Source: Actinomycetes bacterium (GTDB lineage: Bacteria; Actinomycetota; Actinomycetes; Mycobacteriales; Mycobacteriaceae). From it: a stretch of 64,000 nt of DNA. The DNA is taken from contig JAEZZR010000012.1 in the NCBI GenBank assembly GCA_023418505.1, positions 1 to 64,000 of the forward strand. Reading direction: 5' to 3'. Of this stretch, positions 16,087 to 24,804 are shown in pieces. Each line of letters starts with the position of its first letter. The stretch's first letter is position 1. Both the position numbers and the translations under genes were made by a program. The notes beneath the pieces are model-generated. The model did no database searches. It saw only the letters and a list, made by a program, of their open reading frames with translations, and was not told where the DNA came from.

Positions 16087-16881
16087 ATGGTAGCTACCTC
16101 TGCGTCGCACTCGCCTGGAAACGATGCTGGCGTCGATTCTGGATCCGCCCCCGTGCGCGAACCTGTGCGCGAACCCGTGCTCGAAGTTGATTCCGCAACA
16201 GTATCGCCGCTGTGGCAAGATCTGGACTTTTCGATCTACCCCGGCGAATTCGTAGCTGTGCTCGGCTCCAACGGCGTGGGTAAATCCACGTTGCTCTCTG
16301 CGATTCTGGGCACACGCAAGCTGGATCGTGGGCACATCACCACCCACGGCAACATTGGCTATATCCCCCAGCAGCGCATGTTCGATCCGGATCTGCCCAT
16401 GCGCGTGCGCGACCTGGTTTATCTGGCAGCGCATAGCTCTAAACAGGGTAAACGTACGCACACGGATTCGCTTCAGCAGCAGGTGACCGCCGCGATCGAA
16501 GCAGTCGGCGCCCAAGGCATCGCCTCCCGCCGCGTGGGCAGTCTTTCCGGCGGGCAGCAGCAGTTGGTACGCCAGGCACAAGCACTTGTGACTAATCCCC
16601 GTTTATTGCTTTGCGACGAACCTCTGTTGAGCTTGGATCCAGCTACCGCTCGGCAGGCTGTCGATCTGATTGCTGCCCAAGCCAAACAAGGGGTGGCCGT
16701 CATCTTCGTCACCCACGGCATCAACCCGATTCTGCAGTGTTGCGATCGGGTGCTTTATCTCACGCCGCATGCACATCGCATTGGCACTGTCGCAGAGATC
16801 ATGACCTCAGAGACTCTCTCCGAGCTCTACCAAACCGAAATCACCGTGGCTGAAGTGGCTGGAAAGCTGGTAATAGTGTGA
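16087..16881 (+). CDS. Zinc/manganese ABC transporter ATPase (ZnuC-like)
   Basis: ATPase of the metal importer. Walker A GSNGVGKST, signature LSGGQQQL, Walker B LLLCDEP followed by LLSLD, and H-loop VTHGI are all intact, so it should be active. The first ~35 residues form a polar leader rich in Pro, Val and Glu before the core. Its stop overlaps the GTG start of the permease (GTGA), so the two are translationally coupled. Confidence 0.93.
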   Translation: MVATSASHSPGNDAGVDSGSAPVREPVREPVLEVDSATVSPLWQDLDFSIYPGEFVAVLGSNGVGKSTLLSAILGTRKLDRGHITTHGNIGYIPQQRMFDPDLPMRVRDLVYLAAHSSKQGKRTHTDSLQQQVTAAIEAVGAQGIASRRVGSLSGGQQQLVRQAQALVTNPRLLLCDEPLLSLDPATARQAVDLIAAQAKQGVAVIFVTHGINPILQCCDRVLYLTPHAHRIGTVAEIMTSETLSELYQTEITVAEVAGKLVIV

Positions 16882-17762
16882 GTTTCTGGGATTGGATTAA
16901 CGGCTTTGCTGCCGATACCAGCACATTATTGCAGGTGGGCTTCGTCCAGCAGGCTTTAATTGCTGCAGCGATTTTGGGGTTGATCTCTGGGATCATCACG
17001 CCACTAGTAGTGATGCGTCAGATGAGCTTCACCGTCCACGGCACCGCGGAGCTCGCCCTCCTGGGTGCCTCCGCGGCACTGCTGGCGGGAATCTCTGTGG
17101 GAGCAGGTGCAATTGTCGGCTCGGTGATCGCCGCGATTCTCTTGGCTCTATTAGGCTTCCGGGGTGGCCAAGATGCCATCGTCGGTGTTTTCCTAAGCTT
17201 CGGCCTGGGCTTATCGGTACTGTTCATTCACCTCTATCCCGGCCGCACCAACGCATCCTTTTCGTTGCTGACCGGCCAGATCATCGGTGTCACTCAAGGC
17301 TCACTGTGGGTACTGGCCACTATTGCGGCCATCGTAGTGATTACTGTGGCGCTGTTTTGGCGGCCTCTGCTCTTTGCCTCTGCTGATCCTGTGATGGCGG
17401 CAGCCTGTGGCGTTAACGTGCGCCTGATGGCTGTGATCTTTGCGATCCTCACCGGCCTTGTGGCCGCTCAAGGCATTCAGATCGTCGGTGCGCTGCTTAT
17501 TATCTCGCTGGTCATTACGCCCGGCGCGGCAGCAGCACACGTTACGGCTTCGCCGAAGACTGCTCTAGTCTTGTCGATCATTTTCGCCGAGATTGCCGCA
17601 GTTGGCGGTGTGGTGCTGTCGTTGGCACCGGGACTGCCGGTGAGTGTGTTTGTCACGTCGTTAAGCTTCACTATCTACGTGGTCTGTCGCGTGATTGGCT
17701 GGCGACGCTCCCGGCGCGTCACCCGCGACGACCACCGCGCTCAGGCTTGGGCGCGACGCTGA
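16878..17762 (+). CDS. Zinc/manganese ABC transporter permease (ZnuB-like)
   Basis: Integral membrane permease of the ABC-3 family with about eight hydrophobic helices. The conserved MRQMSFTVHGTAELALLGASAAL region and the later GLVAAQGIQIVGALLIISLVITPGAAA block are typical. GTG start overlapping the ATPase stop. The 3' end overlaps the convergent rRNA methyltransferase gene by 22 bp, so no terminator separates them. Forms the inner-membrane channel for the ZnuA/ZnuC proteins encoded upstream. Confidence 0.92.
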   Translation: MSFWDWINGFAADTSTLLQVGFVQQALIAAAILGLISGIITPLVVMRQMSFTVHGTAELALLGASAALLAGISVGAGAIVGSVIAAILLALLGFRGGQDAIVGVFLSFGLGLSVLFIHLYPGRTNASFSLLTGQIIGVTQGSLWVLATIAAIVVITVALFWRPLLFASADPVMAAACGVNVRLMAVIFAILTGLVAAQGIQIVGALLIISLVITPGAAAAHVTASPKTALVLSIIFAEIAAVGGVVLSLAPGLPVSVFVTSLSFTIYVVCRVIGWRRSRRVTRDDHRAQAWARR

Positions 17763-18700
17763 CGGGCAAACTCGCTAAGCGTCACACCTGCTGCTACCGA
17801 CGCGTTTAGCGACTCCACCCAATCGGCCATTGGGATCGACATGATGGTGTCGCAAGTTTCGCCCACCAAGCGCGACAAGCCCTTGCCTTCCGAACCCACC
17901 ACCAGCACCGTTGGCGTGGTGCCGTCGTAGGTATCCAGGGTGTGCTCGCCGCCGGCGTCGAGGCCAACTACCTGGTAGCCGGCCTGCTGGAATTGCTTCA
18001 ACGCACGCACCATGTTCGTAGCGCGGGCGACGGGTAGGCGTGCTGCAGTGCCTGCCGACGTCCGCCATGCCACACCGGTCACCGACGCGGAACGACGCGC
18101 TGGGATCACCACACCATGGCCACCAAACGCAGCGGTGGAACGGATCACCGCACCAAGGTTGCGTGGATCGGTGATGTTATCCAAGCAGACGATGAGGCCG
18201 GCTTCGCCCGAGTCGCGCACCTGCTGCATCAAATCAGTAACTTCGGCGTACTTATATGGCGGAATCTGCAGGCCAATACCCTGGTGTAGGCCGTTGCCGG
18301 TCATGCGATCGAGTTCGGCGCGCGGGACTTCGTTAATCGAAATGCCACGGCTGGTAGCGATGCGGACGGATTCTTCTAAGCGATCATCGTTTTCCGTACC
18401 AAAGGCCACGAATAGCTGATTGCCTGGCACCTTGGCGCGCAAGCATTCCACTACCGGATTGCGGCCTACTACTAGCTCTGGGCCGTCCACCTTGTCCTGA
18501 TTCGGATTGTGGCGGCCCTTATTGCGACGTTCACGCTCTAATTTGCGACGGTGCGCCGCGTGATAAACCCGATCCTCTGCCTTCGGAGTCGGACCTTTAC
18601 CGCGCAAGCCACGCTTCTGGCCACCACTGCCCTTGGTTGGGCTTTTCTTCTGTGTCTTACGCGCGTCCGGGCGCGCTCCTGGACGATTCTTTCGTGCCAT
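17741..18700 (-). CDS. rlmB: SpoU/TrmH-family 23S rRNA 2'-O-methyltransferase (RlmB-like)
   Basis: SPOUT methyltransferase that probably methylates a guanosine ribose in 23S rRNA, as RlmB does at G2251. A basic N-terminal ~75 residues precede the substrate-binding domain (LVVGRNPVVECLRAK). The catalytic domain carries VCLDNITDPRNLGAVIRSTAAFG, VVGSEGKGLSRL and the cofactor knot IPMADWVESLNASVAAGVTLSEF. Intact at 319 residues. It is followed 55 bp upstream on the same strand by cysS, matching the M. tuberculosis Rv3579c-Rv3580c pair. Confidence 0.93.
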   Translation of the reverse strand: MARKNRPGARPDARKTQKKSPTKGSGGQKRGLRGKGPTPKAEDRVYHAAHRRKLERERRNKGRHNPNQDKVDGPELVVGRNPVVECLRAKVPGNQLFVAFGTENDDRLEESVRIATSRGISINEVPRAELDRMTGNGLHQGIGLQIPPYKYAEVTDLMQQVRDSGEAGLIVCLDNITDPRNLGAVIRSTAAFGGHGVVIPARRSASVTGVAWRTSAGTAARLPVARATNMVRALKQFQQAGYQVVGLDAGGEHTLDTYDGTTPTVLVVGSEGKGLSRLVGETCDTIMSIPMADWVESLNASVAAGVTLSEFARQRRAQA

Positions 18701-18755
18701 GTTTAATTACCGTTTAATCCTTGAACGTCTAAATTTGAAAGTCTATTTTGCAAGA

Positions 18756-20300
18756 CTATTTTTGCTTCAGTTCCCACTGCTGCCCTTGCGGCGTATCGGT
18801 GACCACAATGCCAGCAGCGATGAGTTGATCGCGTACTTGATCGGCCGTAGCCCAGTCCTTTTCAGCTCGCGCTTGGCTGCGCAAAGCCAGCTGGTTTTCT
18901 ACCAACGCTGCCAAGGCTTTCGCTGCATCAGCATCACCACTGCCGTGACCACTGCCAATTCCAGCACCTACGCCGGCACTATTCGCGTCGCTAGTACCTG
19001 CAGCAGTGCCAGCAGCTATACCAACTTGCCCGCTAAAACCGGACTTCCAGTGTGGCGCAAAAGGATCAACACCCAAAATTGCCGTCATGGCACGCACTGA
19101 AAGAGCGACTTGCTGTAGACGCTCAAGTGTCGCTGGTTGGTCTGGGGCTACTTCCGCCAGTGCCTTGTTGCCCGTGCGCACCGCACCGTGTAGGGCTGCC
19201 AAAGCCTTAGGCACAGCCAGGTCTTCATCCATGGCGTCCACAAAGGCCTCGGGCGCTAAATCAACCCATGCTTGTTGGGAATCGGGGAGATTGAGGTTTA
19301 ATTTTTCGTCGTCAAGCGCTTTTTCCAGCACCTTTGCCGCACGCAATAGGAAGTCTTCTACTCGTCGGAAACCACGAGCGGCCTCGAGCAGCGCCTCTTC
19401 GGAGTACTCCAAAACCGAACGGTAATGCGCACTACCCAAGTAATAGCGCAGCTCAATCGGACGCACCTTAGCTAGCATGTGCGGCACGGACAGCACGTTG
19501 CCCAGGGACTTGGACATCTTTTCGCCAGCCATCGTCACCCAGTGGTTGTGCATCCAATAGCGCGCGAAATCATCACCGGCAGCATGGGATTGGGCGATTT
19601 CGTTTTCGTGGTGTGGAAACTGCAGATCCAAGCCACCGCAGTGAATATCGAACTGCGCGCCCAAGTAATAAGTAGCCATCGCCGAGCACTCCAAGTGCCA
19701 CCCGGGACGGCCTGGTCCCCACGGCGTTGGCCAAGAAGGCTCACCAGGTTTCGCGGCCTTCCACAGAGCGAAATCCAGGTCGCTTGCGTCGCTAAGCATC
19801 TCGGCGACGCGGTTGCCGGACAGCGAGCCGTAATCGTCGCCAGAAGCTGCCACCCACGCGTTGACGTCGAAGTACACGGAGCCATCGCGCTCGGAGGCGA
19901 ACCCGCGATCCATCAGGCGCTGCATGTACTCGACCATCTGCGTGACGTGCCCGGTCGCACGCGGTTCCACGCTCGGAGGCAGCACGCCCAGCGCATTGTA
20001 AGCGGCGGTGAACTCGCGCTCGTAGGTAGAAACCCACTCCCACCAGGGGCGGTTGTGCTCTGCGGCTTTGTTTAAGATCTTGTCGTCGATATCGGTGACG
20101 TTGCGCACAAACGCCACGTCGTAACCACGCGCCAGCAACCAGCGCCGCAGAATATCGAACGCCACGCCACTGCGCACGTGCCCGATATGCGGCTGAGCCT
20201 GCGGGGTAGCCCCACACAAATAAACCGATGCATGCCCAGGGCGCACCGGCTGGAAAACCTCGACCGAACGGCTCAACGTGTTAAAGATCTTCAAACTCAC
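18756..20300 (-). CDS. cysS: Cysteinyl-tRNA synthetase CysS
   Basis: Charges tRNA-Cys. Class I signatures: zinc ligand LCGATPQAQPHIGHVRS (HIGH), WHLECSAM, the GGLDLQFPHHENEIAQS metal site and the KMSKS loop EKMSKSLGN. The C-terminal anticodon domain includes a low-complexity insert of ~35 Ala/Gly/Ser/Asp residues (~residues 430-465) before a conserved tail (VENQLALRSQARAEKDWATADQVRDQL). The GTG start gives MSLKIFNTLSRS, the family start. 514 residues, ~50 above usual because of the insert. Precedes rlmB in transcription. Confidence 0.96.
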   Translation of the reverse strand: MSLKIFNTLSRSVEVFQPVRPGHASVYLCGATPQAQPHIGHVRSGVAFDILRRWLLARGYDVAFVRNVTDIDDKILNKAAEHNRPWWEWVSTYEREFTAAYNALGVLPPSVEPRATGHVTQMVEYMQRLMDRGFASERDGSVYFDVNAWVAASGDDYGSLSGNRVAEMLSDASDLDFALWKAAKPGEPSWPTPWGPGRPGWHLECSAMATYYLGAQFDIHCGGLDLQFPHHENEIAQSHAAGDDFARYWMHNHWVTMAGEKMSKSLGNVLSVPHMLAKVRPIELRYYLGSAHYRSVLEYSEEALLEAARGFRRVEDFLLRAAKVLEKALDDEKLNLNLPDSQQAWVDLAPEAFVDAMDEDLAVPKALAALHGAVRTGNKALAEVAPDQPATLERLQQVALSVRAMTAILGVDPFAPHWKSGFSGQVGIAAGTAAGTSDANSAGVGAGIGSGHGSGDADAAKALAALVENQLALRSQARAEKDWATADQVRDQLIAAGIVVTDTPQGQQWELKQK

Positions 20301-20330
20301 AGTCCCACCTTACAAGTATCCTTAACTCTC

Positions 20331-21716
20331 ATGACTGAACCCGCCCCTTCGACGCTGACCACGCTGCCCGACGAGGAGTTCGACGCTCTTGCAGATCAAC
20401 TAGCCAAACTACTAGCGCAAGATGATCTAACTTCGGTGGAGAAGATGGTCCATCACATGCGACCCTCCGATCTGGTGCGCGTGCTAGAGCGCGAGGATCC
20501 CAGCGACCGCGCGATCATCTACCGCTTGCTGCCCCGCCCGACGGCGCTGGAGGTCTTCGAGCGTTTTTCCACCGGTATGCGCGCCGATCTGCTGACGAAT
20601 CTGCGCGACGATCACGTAGTAAGCGTGTTCGAGCACCTCGACCCTGACGACCGTGCTGCGCTTATCGACGAATTACCAGCCGCCGTTTCGGCGAAGTTGT
20701 TCTCTGGGTTGTCGGAACAGGAACGCCGCCTAACTGCGCCGATGTTGGGCTATTCAGCTGATTCCATTGGCCGTTATATGTCTACCGAATATGTGCGGGT
20801 GCGCTCTTCGATGACTGCCGAGGCTGCGTTGGATCATATCCGTGCCACCGGTGCTGAGGCCGAAACCGTGTACCTGCTGATGGTGACCGATGCGGAGCGC
20901 GGGCTGATTGGCGTGGTGGGGTTGCGCGAGCTGCTCTTTGCCAGCGATCCGAGTGTCACTGTAGGCGAGCTGATGAAGCACCCTGAATCGGTGACTGCCT
21001 CGGATAATGCCGAGATTGCGGCGCGCCGGGCGGTACGTACTACGCACCTGGTGACGCCAGTGGTGGACGAGGAAAACCGCCTGATCGGTATTTTGACTAT
21101 CGACGACGCCAACCGCATCATCGATCGCTTTGACGAAGAAGATGCCGCACGTGCTGGTGCATCGGAACCACTGGACCGGCCGTACTTGGTGACCTCGGTG
21201 GCTACTTTGGTGCGTTCTCGCGTGGTGTGGTTGCTGGTACTGGCGCTATCGGCGATCTTGACCGTGCAAGTGCTGGAGATGTTTGAAGATGCGCTGGCAC
21301 AAGTGGTGACGTTGTCGCTATTTATTCCGCTACTAACCGGTACGGCAGGTAATACCGGATCCCAGGCAGCTACCACGGTGACGCGTGCACTGGCCGTGGG
21401 CGAGGTGCGCTTGCGCGATACTGGCAAGGTGGCCTGGCGCGAAGTGCGCGTAGGGCTAACCATGGGTGTGTTCCTAGGCCTGATAGGTATCGGCATTGCC
21501 GGCGCGGTTTATGGCTGGCAGTTCGGCCTGATCATTGGGTTGACGCTGATTTCGATTTGTACCATCGCAGCAACCGTAGGTGGCATCATGCCGATGGTGG
21601 CACGCGCCATTAAGGCCGATCCGGCGGTGTTCTCTACGCCGTTTATCTCTACGTTCTGTGACGCCTCTGGCTTGATCGTGTACTTCTTAATCGCCAAGGC
21701 GGTACTGGGGATTTAA
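20331..21716 (+). CDS. mgtE: MgtE-family magnesium transporter
   Basis: Mg2+ channel/transporter. Domain order is classic: MgtE N-domain (~1-130, LPDEEFDALADQLAKLL), two CBS domains (~130-260, MSTEYVRVRSSMTAEAALDHIR and VGELMKHPESV), plug helix, then five hydrophobic helices with GTAGNTGSQAATTVTRALAVGEV. About 461 residues. The upstream in-frame ATGs overlap divergent cysS; the ATG at 20331 begins the domain and has TATCCT 8 nt upstream. Placed between cysS and carD, where ispD/ispF sit in related genomes. No M-box riboswitch is visible. Confidence 0.94.
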   Translation: MTEPAPSTLTTLPDEEFDALADQLAKLLAQDDLTSVEKMVHHMRPSDLVRVLEREDPSDRAIIYRLLPRPTALEVFERFSTGMRADLLTNLRDDHVVSVFEHLDPDDRAALIDELPAAVSAKLFSGLSEQERRLTAPMLGYSADSIGRYMSTEYVRVRSSMTAEAALDHIRATGAEAETVYLLMVTDAERGLIGVVGLRELLFASDPSVTVGELMKHPESVTASDNAEIAARRAVRTTHLVTPVVDEENRLIGILTIDDANRIIDRFDEEDAARAGASEPLDRPYLVTSVATLVRSRVVWLLVLALSAILTVQVLEMFEDALAQVVTLSLFIPLLTGTAGNTGSQAATTVTRALAVGEVRLRDTGKVAWREVRVGLTMGVFLGLIGIGIAGAVYGWQFGLIIGLTLISICTIAATVGGIMPMVARAIKADPAVFSTPFISTFCDASGLIVYFLIAKAVLGI

Positions 21717-21728
21717 GCGCTAGCAGCT

Positions 21729-22307
21729 TTAGGCGTCGAGGTCTGCTGGTTCCACGTCGCCAGCTGGAGCAGCCTTCAATCCCGCACTATTGCGCTCTTC
21801 AGCAGCGAGTGCCTGGTGGCGTTCAATCGTGGCATCGATGCGGTCGAAAATTTCCTTGGTCTTGGCCTCGTCTACCCCTTCAGCCAATGCGAGCTCGCCC
21901 ACCAACACCTGGCGCGCCTTGCTGAGCATGCGCTTTTCGCCTGCAGACAAACCACGATCCTGATCGCGACGCCATAGATCACGTACTACCTCGGCGACCT
22001 TATTAATATCGCCGGAACCTAAACGCTCCTGATTAGCCTTGTAGCGGCGAGACCAGTTGCCCGCTTCTTCCACATCGGTTTCGCGCAAGAAGGAGAAAAC
22101 TTTACGCAATCCTTCTTCGCCCACAACGTCGCGCACGCCAACCATCTCGACGTTTTTGGCCGGTACCTGGATGTTCAAGTCACTCTGCAAGATCTGAAGT
22201 ACCAGGTAAGTAACGGTTTCGCCGTTAAACTCCCGCTCGATAATCTTCTCGATCTTTGCAGCACCGTGATGTGGGTAAACCACGGTATCGCCGACATTAA
22301 ACTCCAT
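21729..22307 (-). CDS. carD: CarD-family RNA polymerase-binding regulator
   Basis: Binds the RNA polymerase beta subunit and stabilises open complexes, mainly at rRNA promoters. The RNAP-interaction domain starts MEFNVGDTVVYPHHGAAKIEKI; the DNA-binding helical part has NWSRRYKANQERLGSGDINKVAEVVRDLWRRD. I chose the ATG at 22307 because it begins the domain; an ATG seven codons upstream is possible. AAAGGGG lies ~13 nt before it. A short C-terminal Ala/Glu tail extends beyond the usual ~160 residues. Divergent from the lpqE-like gene. Confidence 0.95.
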   Translation of the reverse strand: MEFNVGDTVVYPHHGAAKIEKIIEREFNGETVTYLVLQILQSDLNIQVPAKNVEMVGVRDVVGEEGLRKVFSFLRETDVEEAGNWSRRYKANQERLGSGDINKVAEVVRDLWRRDQDRGLSAGEKRMLSKARQVLVGELALAEGVDEAKTKEIFDRIDATIERHQALAAEERNSAGLKAAPAGDVEPADLDA

Positions 22308-22353
22308 GGATGTGCACGCCCCTTTCAACGGCCTTCCACCATATCAGAATCGC

Positions 22354-22376
22354 GTAACTTACCCCCATAAAGTTAC
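22354..22376. promoter_or_regulatory. GTAACTT-N9-AAGTTAC inverted repeat between carD and lpqE-like gene
   Basis: Perfect 7-bp arms (22354-22360 and 22370-22376) separated by nine bases, in the divergent region of carD and the lipoprotein gene, about 47 bp upstream of the carD start and near a TATGGT -10 candidate for carD. It looks like a dimeric operator; the binding factor is unknown. Confidence 0.4.
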
Positions 22377-22462
22377 GGTAGTATGAGAGCATCCTATGAA
22401 GAGGTTAAGGTAATTCACAGCAACACTCCTTGATCCTCAAGACGATGGAGGAAAACTAAGTT

Positions 22463-23212
22463 ATGACTATCAAGTCGCTGAGCCGTCGCGGCGCGGTTGT
22501 CACCGCAGCCGTTTTCTCTGCGTTTGCCCTAACAGCCTGTGGCGCAGGCCAGATTTCGCAGACCGCTAACCAGGTAGCTGCGGTTGACGGCGCTCAGAAC
22601 CCAGCCCAGTCCAGCCCATCCGGCGTAGCGATCCGCGACGTACAGATCGTGGTAGATCCAAACACCGACACTGCAGCTTTGAAGTTCTCGGTTTCCAACC
22701 AGGAACGTAAAACCGGCGCTGAATACACCCTGCTTAGCGTCAACGTAGAAGGTGCTGGCGAAGTAGAGATCACCCCTCGTGGCGAAAGCCCAACCTTCCG
22801 CCGTGATTCTGGTGCAGACGGCTCCTTGACTTTCGCGCGCGAATGCCAGATCGTGGCCGATTCCGCTGAAGGCCTAGTCACCCAGATGAAGGGCTTCGAA
22901 GGCAATCCTTCTTGCGTGGCTTACTTCGAAACCTCGCTGCCAAGCGACACCCTGATTGGTGTAAATGGCAACGCTTCCGGTGAAAACCGCAACGTTACCT
23001 TCCGTTTCGACGGCCCAGACGGACAGTTCGAAGAAACCCTGTTCGTAACTATCTCTGCCAACATCCCTGAAGCTGGCAAGCCAATCCGTGAAGCAGACGG
23101 CGTTGCTGTGGATACCGAGTCTGACCCAGGCACCCTGGGACCACTACAGACCCGCACCACCACCCCAACGGACTCCTTCTTGGATTCGGGTAACCGCGTA
23201 GTTTCCCGCTAG
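22463..23212 (+). CDS. LpqE-like lipoprotein
   Basis: Sec signal with lipobox LTAC (Cys ~residue 26), so lipid-anchored on the outer face of the membrane. The mature part (~220 residues) is beta-rich, starting VAIRDVQIVVDPNTDTAALKFSV. Its position between carD and radA matches M. tuberculosis lpqE (Rv3584), and that synteny is the main basis for the name. Two cysteines (REC, NPSC) may form a disulfide. Good GGAGG ribosome site 15 nt before the ATG. Biochemical function unknown. Confidence 0.78.
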   Translation: MTIKSLSRRGAVVTAAVFSAFALTACGAGQISQTANQVAAVDGAQNPAQSSPSGVAIRDVQIVVDPNTDTAALKFSVSNQERKTGAEYTLLSVNVEGAGEVEITPRGESPTFRRDSGADGSLTFARECQIVADSAEGLVTQMKGFEGNPSCVAYFETSLPSDTLIGVNGNASGENRNVTFRFDGPDGQFEETLFVTISANIPEAGKPIREADGVAVDTESDPGTLGPLQTRTTTPTDSFLDSGNRVVSR

Positions 23213-23320
23213 TTTTTCTCCAGGTTGCTGTAGGCCAGCGCCCCAGCTCTAGCGTGCGCGCTACTACTGGGCGCGCTTTGCTGTGCCGCGTAGAGCTGGT
23301 CTCTGGCATATTGGTCTGTT

Positions 23321-24769
23321 GTGGCAAAGTCTTCAACGGTTTTTCGGTGTTCTTCCTGTGGCAAGCAGGTCTCGAAGTGGCTCGGCCAGTGTCCTTCTTG
23401 CCGTGAATGGGGAACTCTGGCGGAAGTTACTACCACCCGTGATGCTCTAGGTGCTGCTGGAGTAAAACTTGCCAAACACTCGTGGTCTTCCGGCGCTGGA
23501 TTGACCGCCACTGCCGCCGCCACTCCGATTACGAAAATCAGTGCCGAACAATCGCGCGCTGTAAGCACCGGAATCAGTGAACTCGACCGCGTACTGGGCG
23601 CCGGGCTCGTGCCTGGTTCCGTAGTACTACTTGCCGGCGAGCCCGGCGTCGGCAAATCCACTCTGTTGCTGGAAGTCGCTCACCGTTGCGCTGCCGGCGA
23701 ACTAGGGCCGACCCTTTACATTTCCGGCGAAGAATCCGTCGGCCAGATCCGCCTGCGCGCCGAGCGCACCAACGCACTGGCGGAAAACCTCTATCTTGCT
23801 GCCGAATCTGAATTATCAGAAGTAATCGCCCAAGCCAGCGAAGTTAACCCCGGTGTACTGATCGTTGACTCGGTGCAGACACTCACCGCAGAAGGCACCG
23901 AAGGCACCCGTGGCGGTGTTGCCCAAGCTCGCGCGGTTACCGCTGCTTTAACCTCTTTCGCCAAAGCCTCTGGCACCGCTGTGTTCCTGGTTGGGCACGT
24001 CACCAAAGACGGCAATGTTGCCGGTCCGCGCACCATGGAGCATCTAGTAGATGTGGTGCTCAATTTCGAAGGCGACCGCAATTCGGGTCTGCGTTTCCTG
24101 CGTGGCCTAAAGAACCGTTTTGGCACTACCGACGAAGTAGGCTGCTTCGAGCAAACCGCCGATGGCATCCGCGAAGTCACCGACCCCACTGGCCTGTTCC
24201 TCTACCACCGCGCTCCTACCGTGGGCACAGCGGTCACGGTTGCCATGGATGGGCGCCGTCCACTGCTCGCAGAAATCCAAGGCTTGACAGTAGCTAGCGA
24301 CGGTGGCAAACCTCGACGCAATGTTTCTGGCTTAGATTCTCATCGTGTGCCTATGGTGGCCGCGGTGCTATCTGAGCACGGTGGTATTAAAGCTTTGCCC
24401 AGCTTGGAGCTCTATGTCTCAACGGTTGGCGGGATGGTACTTACCGAACCGGCAGCGGACTTAGCTTTAGGGCTGGCCATTGCCTCGGCAGTAGTGAAGA
24501 AGATGCCTAGCGCCCGCACGGTGGCTTTAGGTGAAATCGGCTTAGCCGGAGAGATCCGCCGGATTCCTGATCTGCAACGGCGATTGCGTGAAGCCGCGCG
24601 TATGGGTTTTAAACGCGCGCTAATCCCACCGAACCAGATTCACTCTGATCAGACCCGATCTAATCAGCCCCGATCTAATCAGATCCGGGGTATGAAAGAT
24701 GATTTAGCTGGCCTGGAGCTCGTCGAGGTAGCAACCGTCGCTGATGCTCTAACGCAGTTCTGGCACTAG
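23321..24769 (+). CDS. radA: DNA repair protein RadA
   Basis: Branch-migration helicase acting in recombination. N-terminal zinc finger with four cysteines (CSSCGK...CPSC), Walker A GEPGVGKST, the KNRFG motif (LKNRFGTTDE) and a Lon-like C-terminal domain (KALPSLELYVSTVGGM, GEIGLAGEIRRI). GTG start at 23321 with a TATT-type hexamer just upstream, probably leaderless. Near the C-terminus a 15-bp tandem repeat adds RSNQP/RSNQI units. In related genomes disA follows radA; here the next gene is on the other strand and is not disA. Confidence 0.95.
   Translation: MAKSSTVFRCSSCGKQVSKWLGQCPSCREWGTLAEVTTTRDALGAAGVKLAKHSWSSGAGLTATAAATPITKISAEQSRAVSTGISELDRVLGAGLVPGSVVLLAGEPGVGKSTLLLEVAHRCAAGELGPTLYISGEESVGQIRLRAERTNALAENLYLAAESELSEVIAQASEVNPGVLIVDSVQTLTAEGTEGTRGGVAQARAVTAALTSFAKASGTAVFLVGHVTKDGNVAGPRTMEHLVDVVLNFEGDRNSGLRFLRGLKNRFGTTDEVGCFEQTADGIREVTDPTGLFLYHRAPTVGTAVTVAMDGRRPLLAEIQGLTVASDGGKPRRNVSGLDSHRVPMVAAVLSEHGGIKALPSLELYVSTVGGMVLTEPAADLALGLAIASAVVKKMPSARTVALGEIGLAGEIRRIPDLQRRLREAARMGFKRALIPPNQIHSDQTRSNQPRSNQIRGMKDDLAGLELVEVATVADALTQFWH
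24654..24682 (+). repeat. 15-bp in-frame tandem repeat in radA
   Basis: CCCGATCTAATCAG occurs at 24654-24667 and again at 24669-24682, a 15-bp period, with a degraded earlier copy (CTCTGATCAGA) just before. It encodes five-residue repeats HSDQT-RSNQP-RSNQI inside the C-terminal domain of RadA, in a surface-loop-like position. Confidence 0.75.
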
Positions 24770-24804
24770 CGATCCACTAATTAAGCCCCAGCGCCAACCC
24801 GCAC

